The notes beneath the pieces are model-generated. The model searched no databases and was not told the origin of the DNA. It saw only the letters and a program-made list of their open reading frames with translations. A stretch of DNA of 12,936 nucleotides from the NCBI GenBank assembly GCA_039199225.1, contig JBCCSZ010000231.1:1-12936 (forward strand). Direction: 5' to 3'. The first letter of the stretch is position 1; each line of letters starts with the position of its first letter. Shown piece after piece: positions 8,101 through 12,936 of the stretch. The position numbers and the translations under genes are program-made. The stretch comes from JBCCSZ01 sp039199225 (GTDB lineage Bacteria; Bacteroidota; Bacteroidia; Chitinophagales; Saprospiraceae).

Positions 8101-8404
8101 CAGTTACGAATATTCAGATGTACGCTTGGTCGTTGTCAAGCAGGAAGACTTGCCAGATGCCATCGTATATCCAAATCCAACAAAAGATTTTACAAGCATT
8201 CGTGCAGTAAAACCTTTCGAGCAGGACGTGACGATCGAAGTCTTGGCCATTACCGGCGAAGTGCTACAACGCATCGAGGTATCTAAAGATATGAACAGCC
8301 AGTTGATCGACATGAGCGATCTAAAAGCTGGATTCTACTTCGTAAATATTCGATACGATGAGTTCCGCAAGGTGGTTCATCGGGTATTAAAAATACAAGA
8401 TTAG
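5195..8404 (+). CDS. T9SS-exported multidomain surface protein with two SdrD B-like domains
   Basis: Predicted 1069-aa secreted or surface protein. Residues 1-36 are a signal peptide (core 13-30, cut at ILA|Q). An unnamed domain occurs twice (about 56-187 and 484-624), recognisable by GTAxLTGTI, WxYY and FQVGNGAN...SGW. Between the copies lie the RCARR module (214-314) and a galactose-binding-like beta-sandwich candidate (about 322-465). Two SdrD B-like domains follow (648-762 and 767-880; DLNGNGLQDDGEPGI and DLNRNGLREAGEPGI, with Asp/Asn-rich likely Ca2+-binding loops). An fn3-like domain (885-977, FTVERSTDG...NYYRLKQVDLDG) precedes the type A sorting domain (988-1069, YPNP...AGFYFVNIR). It shares the RCARR, SdrD, fn3 and sorting modules with the upstream gene product, so the two may act in the same surface layer. 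No enzymatic motif is visible; substrate binding is possible but unproven. Confidence 0.92.
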   Translation: MKHSVHLDGSLRLVYTYVLSAILSFTFLFTASPILAQSALLTRSVSNTHHCNNGITYGFWLDLDGYNNYYKIHDASFVEFDNGTANLTGTIKNKNNEHLQFTVDVTLSGRTYVAPSGSPKANECGTEDASEWYYYTSTSGILTGADRFSGASIEIGRMGEAFQVGNGANVTGDAHKYSGSGWLTLNITSQPSNSNYHLNGHRGDINIMLGGEGCDNLTSGGLIGSTQCNSEPFDAEVIQNIVSPSGGNTQAIEYVWLTTTDPELPMEQWTEIAGATSDSYDPGLITETTYFLRCARRFPCKYFYGESNVVAKIIQPNPFNGSCITGIIKSEKGSGKAFSNNHGVDHPNNLLGKIDDIGAQLYDNNDNITIELDSELKAGETYTVSWKYRYYNSSYSGPAQIEVFESENGVDFTYRTTLSTNSIYFYVHQNITAGINTRFIKLNKKANTPDSDVDAITYTRKFCQEPTICKLNDHGVSDKTPGKTRLVWINFDDEGIQEYAVVNHTSKFTQFPDGTALLTGTIERVTDNCFKYIYSVRLINRSDWNSWQNQGKTFKGGPFDDHENWIYYDIDEANSQFYGAGCHIGELLDIIQRPVDKTLGFQVGNGANLKNGSFGLSGWFTIAGDRTGAADFNGNIEDCVEQSAEIRLGDRVWEDLNGNGLQDDGEPGINGVTATLIGKTFNGQGVIQTTSTIDGGRYGFGPLLPGRYKVIFSDVPGGFFATALNQGPDLSIDSDVDPINGMTANKVYGGADDDFGIDAGYFRLADIGNLVWEDLNRNGLREAGEPGIAGVDIQLTGQDGTGEAVNRSGQTDGVGIYFFDGLKPGSYKLTFNKPDGFAATLADQGSDDTIDSDADPITGMTIFEELISGEMNDTYDAGFFKEDILPVDLSAFEAKLVNENEVRLDWTTASELNNSYFTVERSTDGESYLAIGIVEGNGTTDAVNYYNFLDESPFFGRNYYRLKQVDLDGSYEYSDVRLVVVKQEDLPDAIVYPNPTKDFTSIRAVKPFEQDVTIEVLAITGEVLQRIEVSKDMNSQLIDMSDLKAGFYFVNIRYDEFRKVVHRVLKIQD
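5360..5755 (+). repeat. Unnamed FQVGNGAN domain, copy 1
   Basis: Residues 56-187 of the 1069-aa protein. Landmarks in order are FWLDLD, FVEFDNGTANLTGTI, WYYYTS, FSGASIEIG, FQVGNGAN and SGWLTLNI. It aligns end to end with copy 2 at low overall identity, so this is an old internal duplication. I do not know a domain name for it. Confidence 0.75.
6644..7066 (+). repeat. Unnamed FQVGNGAN domain, copy 2
   Basis: Residues 484-624 of the 1069-aa protein. Landmarks in the same order are VWINFDD, FTQFPDGTALLTGTI, WIYYDI, FYGAGCHIG, FQVGNGAN and SGWFTIAG. It directly precedes the SdrD B-like pair. Confidence 0.75.
7136..7834 (+). repeat. Pair of SdrD B-like domains
   Basis: Two in-frame copies of about 115 residues are offset by 119 residues. 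Both carry VWEDLNxNG, GEPGI, YxFxxLxPGxYK, SDxDPxxGM and DAGxF. This Cna_B/SdrD_B family forms rigid stalks in surface proteins, and the Asp-rich loops usually bind calcium. The start of each copy is also similar in DNA (GTCTGGGAAGACCTCAAC at 7147 and 7505). Confidence 0.85.
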
Positions 8405-8428
8405 TACAGTTATTTATTGGATTGGTCG

Positions 8429-8463
8429 CGAACAGTCGTCCACTGGACGGCTGTTCGTTTTTT
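8429..8463 (+). terminator. Intrinsic terminator after the second surface-protein gene
   Basis: A 13-bp stem (8429-8441 with 8445-8457, one G-U wobble), loop ACT, then six T (8458-8463). It begins 25 bp after the stop codon. Confidence 0.92.
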
Positions 8464-8776
8464 ATATTTTGAGCTGTCTGCCACCGGCTAAAGCTTTCGA
8501 ATGTCAGCAACTCATGGGTACGAGGATATCAACGACTGAGGTCGAAAAACTTTCATTTGAATTACGGATTCGCTCCAATACATAACCTACTTAAAAAACA
8601 TTAAAAAAAACGACTATATTTTGAAACGAAATGGGCTCCTTTGGCGTAGTTATTCTTAACATATCCAAACAATTAGAAATATCTAAGTCGAGAGTATTTA
8701 CAAGGGCCGAAACAGAAGTGATGTCTTGGGGTTCCCCAAAAACCTTTAGTCAAACCGTTTTAAAATTATAATCCAC
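8464..8776. other. Intergenic region upstream of the small basic-tailed protein
   Basis: No gene is supported here. Near-promoter sequence TATATTTTG is at 8615-8623, but TA and TTTG are one base out of register with TAnnTTTG and no -33 TTTG lies upstream. A perfect dyad TTGGGG-TT-CCCCAA is at 8726-8739, 37 bp before the start codon; it could be an operator half-site pair or a leader hairpin. The 20 bases before the ATG are A/T-rich with no Shine-Dalgarno sequence. Confidence 0.5.
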
Positions 8777-9376
8777 ATGAAATACACCTACCTGACCATG
8801 CTATGCCTGGTCTGCTCCGCCACCCTGTCTTTCTCTCAAGTAAAGAGAACTTTTACAGATGATACTTACGCCCAAACGACTGTTGTCATCAAAGAAGACA
8901 ATACCGAAGACGCACAAGTGTTGATGAACCAATTCGATCTAGATCAGTTCGGAATGGACGAACAAATTCGCATTACAACAGAAGATTTACCAGATTCACA
9001 GCCACCCAAAAAGATACTTGCCAGCTCCCTAACACCGACTAGCGCCGGACAAGAGCAACTAAAACAGGCTCGCAACCGGACCGCCATTCAAACGACAGCC
9101 CAAAAGAACGCCAACCACTCTACCGAAAAGCCACAAAAAAGCATCAGCACTCAGACAGTTGCAGCCACCCAAGCAATGCCCGTTTTGGTCAATCGAACCC
9201 CCAGCAATCAAAAGACGGCCGAAACCACCCAACAACAATCTGCTGTTCGTGCAATAAGTGGTCAATCCAGCGGTTTATATCCTAGGAAGTCGTCTTCTCT
9301 GCCGAGGGGTAAACGAGTGAAGTTGAAGAAGCGAAAGAAATTCAAGAGAAAGCGCTACAGCTGCTATAAATTTTAA
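8777..9376 (+). CDS. Small secreted protein, Thr/Gln/Ser-rich with highly basic C-terminal tail
   Basis: I do not recognise this 199-aa protein. Residues 1-20 look like a signal peptide (core LTMLCLVCSATLSF, cut SFS|Q), so it should leave the cytoplasm. Residues 21-75 are acidic and probably the only folded part (VVIKEDNTEDAQVLMNQFDLDQFGMDEQ). Residues 80-165 are low complexity, rich in T, Q, S and A and probably disordered. The tail is extraordinary: 14 of the 22 residues 177-198 are Lys or Arg, ending in YSCYKF with a single cysteine at 196. There is no T9SS sorting domain. The tail could bind anionic polysaccharide, nucleic acid or the outer-membrane surface; this is inference. It has its own terminator and sits alone between the surface-protein locus and a convergent gene. 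Signal peptide, length and clean flanks support a real gene. Confidence 0.75.
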   Translation: MKYTYLTMLCLVCSATLSFSQVKRTFTDDTYAQTTVVIKEDNTEDAQVLMNQFDLDQFGMDEQIRITTEDLPDSQPPKKILASSLTPTSAGQEQLKQARNRTAIQTTAQKNANHSTEKPQKSISTQTVAATQAMPVLVNRTPSNQKTAETTQQQSAVRAISGQSSGLYPRKSSSLPRGKRVKLKKRKKFKRKRYSCYKF

Positions 9377-9398
9377 TTTCATACACTAATTCAGTTTC

Positions 9399-9433
9399 GG
9401 GCGCCTTCTGATTTTTCAGGAGGCGTCCTTTTT
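9399..9433 (+). terminator. Intrinsic terminator after the small basic-tailed protein
   Basis: A 13-bp stem (9399-9411 with 9416-9428, two G-U wobbles), loop TTTT, then five T. It lies in the 66-bp gap between two convergent genes. The minus-strand side has no T-run after the stem, so it should serve mainly the plus-strand gene. Confidence 0.88.
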
Positions 9434-9442
9434 GAAATAGCC

Positions 9443-10327
9443 TTAGAAATATTCATATTGGTAGTCGACGATGGTAAAAATATCCTCCCCCATGTAGGTG
9501 CGGTTCCGAATCAAGCGACCATCCACATAGACTTTCACAGAGCGCTTGTAAGGGAAAGTTTCTATGCACTGCCAAATCTTACCATTTTTATATTTATACT
9601 CGATCTGACTCGAACTATTGTCTCGCAAATGATCTTGTTCGATAAAAGCAATTCGGCCTTTTTCATCGTAGCGATAGCGGCGCTTGAGGCGTATCTGACC
9701 ATCAAAATCGTAATAGACATCCGATGATCGGAGCTTGGTTTTAGCATCATATTGATACACCACCTTTCGGGTCTGAGGCTTCCCTTTACCAGGAATGGGA
9801 TAAAAATACATCAGCTCTCCTTGCAAGCTATCTATCCGATTGTAGCTATAAATGCACCGATCTTTCAGCAAAAAGCGATCACCTAGCTCTCCTCCCTTCA
9901 CATAGTTTTTCTTTTCCACCAAGCGCCCCTTTTTGTAGTAGTGAATTGTTCGGAGTACCTTGCCACGAAAGCGTTCCATGCGAACCATCACATTTTTCTT
10001 ATAGGTGTATTCAGTCAATACCTCGGAGGACTCTGTCCCCTGCCGACAAGTTTTCAGCCGCCCCTTATCATCGTAAATATAAAGGTGGCGATAGGAAGGG
10101 CTGTCGCTTTGATAATACTTCACCAAGCGCCCTTTTTGATCGAACACACTCACCCCATTTTTGACAGACTTTTCTTTAAAATCCGAACGCACCCATTCTG
10201 TAATCCGCTGAACCGCCTTGGGCAATTCAGGAGCGCGGTAAAAGGGTTGTGCCAATGCCAGCTCTCCCACTATGGAGAATAGAGCAAAAAATATGAATTT
10301 CAGCATCGGTTTGTGTAGATCAAACAT
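9443..10327 (-). CDS. Secreted protein with YD/MORN-like beta repeats
   Basis: A 294-aa reading frame from the first ATG, but the second ATG (M8, at 10306) is the likelier start. From there the protein is 287 aa with a textbook signal peptide (MLKFIFFALFSIVGELALA|Q). The first ATG also lies inside a perfect TAnnTTTG promoter element. The mature part is a run of short beta-hairpin units: YIYDDKGRL (83-91), YYKKGRLVEKKNY (130-142), YQYDAKTKL (191-199), YYDFDGQIRLKRRYRYDEKGR (205-225), YKYKNGKI (244-251), VYVDGRLI (266-273). This resembles RHS/YD-repeat and YwqK/MORN-like proteins common in Bacteroidota, but there is no toxin domain, Rhs core-associated motif or sorting domain. It probably acts in the periplasm or outer envelope; function is unknown. 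It is rich in Lys, Arg and Tyr. It is convergent with the upstream gene and divergent from the aminotransferase gene. Confidence 0.85.
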   Translation of the reverse strand: MFDLHKPMLKFIFFALFSIVGELALAQPFYRAPELPKAVQRITEWVRSDFKEKSVKNGVSVFDQKGRLVKYYQSDSPSYRHLYIYDDKGRLKTCRQGTESSEVLTEYTYKKNVMVRMERFRGKVLRTIHYYKKGRLVEKKNYVKGGELGDRFLLKDRCIYSYNRIDSLQGELMYFYPIPGKGKPQTRKVVYQYDAKTKLRSSDVYYDFDGQIRLKRRYRYDEKGRIAFIEQDHLRDNSSSQIEYKYKNGKIWQCIETFPYKRSVKVYVDGRLIRNRTYMGEDIFTIVDYQYEYF

Positions 10328-10328
10328 A
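10321..10328 (-). promoter_or_regulatory. -7 promoter element of the YD-repeat gene, overlapping its first ATG
   Basis: On the minus strand the bases read TATGTTTG, a full match to TAnnTTTG. No TTTG is found about 20 bp upstream, so the -33 element is missing or weak. If used, transcription starts around 10314-10317, downstream of the first ATG, leaving a very short leader of roughly 10 nt before the ATG at 10306. Confidence 0.45.
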
Positions 10329-10487
10329 GGTCTATTATTGTTGAATGGCTAGTTACAGAAACGTCCTCCTCCCGATTCCTTCCCTTGAGAAGCTTTCCGT
10401 GAAAGACATCTTAGGTTTTGTGAGTTAAATTGGCCAAAAGACATTCCAAAATTAGTAATTTGCAAACATCTTTCAGGTCCTTCAATC
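10329..10487. promoter_or_regulatory. Divergent intergenic region, promoters for both sides
   Basis: This gap must drive the aminotransferase-biotin carboxylase pair to the right. A weak match TAATTTG (10456-10462, one base short of TAnnTTTG) lies 26 bp before the ATG, with TTG at 10430-10432 upstream. Two perfect 8-bp palindromes, TTGGCCAA (10430-10437) and TTTGCAAA (10459-10466), overlap these elements; whether a regulator uses them is unknown. Confidence 0.35.
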
Positions 10488-11342
10488 ATGCAATTGAAAA
10501 ATACTGCTGATCATTATTGCCTATTCAACAAGCAATTGCTTCCCATTTCTGAGCTGAGTATACCCCTGCAGTTTAATAGGGCCTTTCGGTATGGAGACGG
10601 CCTTTTTGAGACCATCCGTGTCATTGATGGACATCCTCAACTGCTGTCCAAACACTGGGATCGCCTTCGCAACGGTATGCAATTCTTGCAGGTGGCTATT
10701 CCCGAGGAATGGTCTGCCAACTTTTGGCAACAACAGATCGGTCGGTTAACGGCTGATACTGGTAATTGGCGCATTCGCTTGAGCGTATTCCGACAGGCCG
10801 CCGGACTTTACACGCCCAATAGCAATCACTGTAATTTCCTATTGGAGTGCATGCCTTTACCCAATGACCGATATGAACCCAATCTGGAAGGCTTAAATAT
10901 CCATATTTGTCAATCCATTCGCCTAAGCACCCATGCATTGTCTCAGCATAAAACCCTGAATGCCCTTCCGTATGTTTTGGCTGGCTTGGAAAAGCAAAAA
11001 AATGGATGGGACGACGCCCTTTTGCTCAACGAACAAGGCCAGGTAGCTGAAGCCTGCAGCTCCAACATTTTCCTGCTGCTGAATGGCGAGTTGCTCACCC
11101 CTCCCCTGACGGATGGCTGTGTGGCAGGGGTAATGCGTCGACACATTTTGGAGGTGGCACCTCAGTTGGGACTGGTGGTGCGGGAGGCCAGCCTAAGCAT
11201 CGAGCAAATCGAACAGGGAGAAGAATTGTTTTTGAGCAATGCAATCCAGGGTATAAAATGGGTAAAACAATTGAATAATCGTACTTTTGGCCAAAATCTA
11301 TATCCAAAGCTGCTTCAGCAGATCAATCTTCGAATCGAATGA
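10488..11342 (+). CDS. Class IV PLP-dependent aminotransferase (PabC/IlvE/DAAT superfamily)
   Basis: A 284-aa cytoplasmic enzyme of the fold-type IV PLP family, which covers branched-chain aminotransferases, 4-amino-4-deoxychorismate lyase and D-amino-acid aminotransferases. Visible motifs are FRYGDGLFETIRV (33-45), the probable Schiff-base lysine K155 in HKTLNALPYVLA, the cofactor-binding E188 in EACSSNIF (188-195), and LLTPPLTDGCVAGVMRR (202-218), the usual ring- and phosphate-binding loop. The length is normal for the family. The sequence does not let me choose between aminodeoxychorismate lyase (folate synthesis) and an amino-acid transaminase; SSN rather than the GTGEN of typical IlvE argues mildly against canonical IlvE. 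Its stop codon overlaps the next start (ATGA), so the two products are probably co-translated. No Shine-Dalgarno sequence is seen before its ATG. Confidence 0.9.
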   Translation: MQLKNTADHYCLFNKQLLPISELSIPLQFNRAFRYGDGLFETIRVIDGHPQLLSKHWDRLRNGMQFLQVAIPEEWSANFWQQQIGRLTADTGNWRIRLSVFRQAAGLYTPNSNHCNFLLECMPLPNDRYEPNLEGLNIHICQSIRLSTHALSQHKTLNALPYVLAGLEKQKNGWDDALLLNEQGQVAEACSSNIFLLLNGELLTPPLTDGCVAGVMRRHILEVAPQLGLVVREASLSIEQIEQGEELFLSNAIQGIKWVKQLNNRTFGQNLYPKLLQQINLRIE

Positions 11343-12808
11343 AAAAAATACTTGTTGCCAACCGAGGAGAAATAGCCCTAAGAGTCATGCGGACGGCCCG
11401 CAAAATGGGTATTCAGACCGTCGCTGTTTATTCTGAAGCCGATCGGCATGCACCCCATGTCCGATTCGCAGACGAAGCCGTCTTGCTCGGCCCGGCGGCC
11501 TCTACCCAGTCGTATCTTCGGGGTGACAAGATCATCGAAGCAGCCAAACGCCTCAAGGTCGATGGCATCCACCCGGGCTATGGATTCCTCAGCGAGAATG
11601 CCGGATTTGCCAAGGCTGTCGAGGAGGCGGGTATCACTTTCATCGGTCCCAAGCCCAAGGCCATTGAGGTCATGGGTAGTAAGTTGGCGGCCAAGGAAGC
11701 CGTAAAAGCGTATGACATCCCCATGGTCCCTGGCACAGACGAGGCCATTACGGACATCGAAGATGCTAAGCGCATTGCCAACGACATCGGCTTTCCCATT
11801 CTGATCAAAGCTTCTGCTGGCGGAGGGGGCAAGGGAATGCGCATTGTCGAAAACAGCGACGAACTGGCCTCGCAAATGAAGCGCGCCATCAGCGAAGCGG
11901 AATCTGCCTTTGGCGATGGAGCCGTTTTCATCGAAAAATATGTGAGCTCTCCCCGCCATATTGAAATTCAAATCATCGCCGACCAACATGGCCATGTATT
12001 GCATTTGTTTGAGCGCGAATGCAGTGTCCAACGTCGCCATCAAAAGGTGGTAGAAGAAGCTCCTTCGGTCGTTTTGACGCCTGCCATCCGGGAGGCCATG
12101 GGCCAGGATGCTGTAAAGGTTGCCAAAGCCTGTGACTACATCGGCGCCGGAACAGTGGAATTTCTTCTGGATGAAAATCTGAACTATTATTTCCTGGAGA
12201 TGAATACGCGCCTACAGGTGGAACATCCGGTGACAGAACTCATCAGCGGCAAAGACCTGGTGGAGCTGCAAATCAAGGTGGCCAGAGGAGAAGCACTTCC
12301 CTTCCGACAAGAAGATTTAGCCATCAACGGCCATGCCATCGAATTGCGGGTGTATGCCGAAGACCCATCGAACAACTTCCTCCCCAGCGTCGGTACGCTG
12401 GAAACTTACCAAAGACCAGTTGGGGAAGGCATTCGACTGGACGATGGCTATGAGCAAGGCATGGAAGTACCGATCTATTACGATCCGATGTTGTCGAAGC
12501 TCATTGCTTTTGCACCTACCAGAGCGGAGGCCATCCTGCGTCTCAACCGAGCCATCGAAGCATATCAGATAGAGGGCGTCGCCACAACTCTGCCCTTCGG
12601 ACGGTTTGTCTTGGAGCACGAAGCATTCATCAGCGGAAAATTCGATACGCACTTCGTTAAAAAATACTTCCATCCACAGGAAAAGGATGTCGAAAAAGAA
12701 GAAAAGGCCAAAATAGCTGCCCAGCTGGCTGTCCAACTAATGGACCAAAGTCGGCAGTTGCTAAAGGTGCCTGATGTGCATGATTCCAATTGGGGCAAAC
12801 GTTCCTAA
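11339..12808 (+). CDS. accC: Biotin carboxylase subunit of an acetyl-/acyl-CoA carboxylase
   Basis: A 489-aa ATP-dependent biotin carboxylase: it carboxylates the biotin on a carrier protein, using bicarbonate, for malonyl-CoA or another acyl-CoA product. Domains in order are the N-terminal pre-ATP-grasp domain (MKKILVANRGEIALRVMRTA), ATP-grasp (about 115-320), and the C-terminal biotin carboxylase domain (about 335-445). By comparison with E. coli AccC, catalytic and ATP residues are all present: K115, K157, the glycine loop GGGGKGM (161-167), H207, K236 in HQK, E274, E287, N289, R291 (MNTRLQVEHPVTE) and R337. It is about 40 residues longer than E. coli AccC; the tail (450-489) is a charged helix ending in SNWGKRS. 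That tail is closer to the short PccA-like subunits of Bacteroidota acyl-CoA carboxylases, so a propionyl- or methylcrotonyl-CoA role is possible and the symbol is tentative. No carrier or carboxyltransferase gene lies in the window. Confidence 0.93.
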   Translation: MKKILVANRGEIALRVMRTARKMGIQTVAVYSEADRHAPHVRFADEAVLLGPAASTQSYLRGDKIIEAAKRLKVDGIHPGYGFLSENAGFAKAVEEAGITFIGPKPKAIEVMGSKLAAKEAVKAYDIPMVPGTDEAITDIEDAKRIANDIGFPILIKASAGGGGKGMRIVENSDELASQMKRAISEAESAFGDGAVFIEKYVSSPRHIEIQIIADQHGHVLHLFERECSVQRRHQKVVEEAPSVVLTPAIREAMGQDAVKVAKACDYIGAGTVEFLLDENLNYYFLEMNTRLQVEHPVTELISGKDLVELQIKVARGEALPFRQEDLAINGHAIELRVYAEDPSNNFLPSVGTLETYQRPVGEGIRLDDGYEQGMEVPIYYDPMLSKLIAFAPTRAEAILRLNRAIEAYQIEGVATTLPFGRFVLEHEAFISGKFDTHFVKKYFHPQEKDVEKEEKAKIAAQLAVQLMDQSRQLLKVPDVHDSNWGKRS

Positions 12809-12936
12809 AACAGCCAACGTACAGATCTACGATCTAACCTCTTGCGTATGTGTTACCCAAGCAGGTCGCTCTACTGGCGTAGTAAGAATGTTAAAATGGA
12901 TGTATAAGGCACCTACCTATAATCTCCCTAAAATGC
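12809..12936. other. Downstream non-coding end of window
   Basis: No clear terminator follows the biotin carboxylase gene within these 128 bp. An ATG at 12888 opens a plus-strand frame of 16 codons that is still open at the window edge (MLKWMYKAPTYNLPKM). This is too short to call a gene, and no promoter is visible ahead of it. Confidence 0.4.

Noticed and set aside
8615..8623. TATATTTTG as a -7 element for the small basic-tailed protein
   Set aside because: TA and TTTG are one base out of register in either alignment and there is no -33 TTTG at the right distance.
9443..10327. Full RHS toxin or polymorphic-toxin gene
   Set aside because: There is no Rhs core motif, no C-terminal toxin domain and the protein is far too short.
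11378..12043. A 221-codon open frame on the minus strand opposite the biotin carboxylase gene
   Set aside because: It lies wholly inside a gene with every expected catalytic motif, has no recognisable domain or signal, and is explained by codon bias in the sense strand.
12888..12936. Start of another gene at the right edge
   Set aside because: Only 16 codons are visible, with no promoter and no recognisable sequence; it may be chance.

Overview
The window looks like a chromosomal segment of a Bacteroidota bacterium, probably of the Saprospiria (Lewinella/Haliscomenobacter-like) group. The evidence for Bacteroidota is direct: two very large secreted proteins end in type IX secretion system (T9SS) type A sorting domains, SprB-type repeats are present, start codons lack Shine-Dalgarno sequences, and at least two sites match the Bacteroidota -7 promoter element TAnnTTTG. 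The finer placement rests on recalled resemblance of unnamed modules and is inference.

Layout. Positions 1-346 hold no gene I can support. From 347 to 8404 lie two co-oriented giant surface-protein genes (1441 and 1069 aa). Each has a signal peptide, repeated beta-sandwich modules, SdrD B-like domain(s), an fn3-like domain and a T9SS sorting domain, and each is followed by its own strong intrinsic terminator. The first carries four SprB repeats and a tandem array of four 83-aa PKD-like repeats bracketed by two copies of an unnamed ~117-aa module. The second carries two copies of a different unnamed ~135-aa domain and two SdrD B-like domains. A third cysteine-containing module (signature RCARR) occurs once in each protein. 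A 522-bp AT-rich spacer between the two genes holds a good promoter and a leader of about 180 nt for the second.

From 8777 to 9376 is a small secreted Thr/Gln/Ser-rich protein with an extremely basic C-terminal tail, again with its own terminator. Convergent to it (10327 to 9443, minus strand) is a secreted protein with YD/MORN-like beta repeats; its first ATG lies inside a perfect -7 promoter element, so the next ATG is probably the true start. Divergently, from 10488 to 12808, is a translationally coupled pair (ATGA overlap): a class IV PLP aminotransferase and the biotin carboxylase subunit of an acyl-CoA carboxylase. The last 128 bp hold no gene I can support.

Functionally the left two thirds is a cell-surface/adhesin locus exported by Sec and then T9SS. 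The right third is core metabolism (amino-acid transamination plus biotin-dependent acyl-CoA carboxylation). No RNA genes, insertion sequences, CRISPR arrays or attachment sites were recognised. The items most worth follow-up are the unnamed duplicated surface modules and the short basic-tailed secreted protein.
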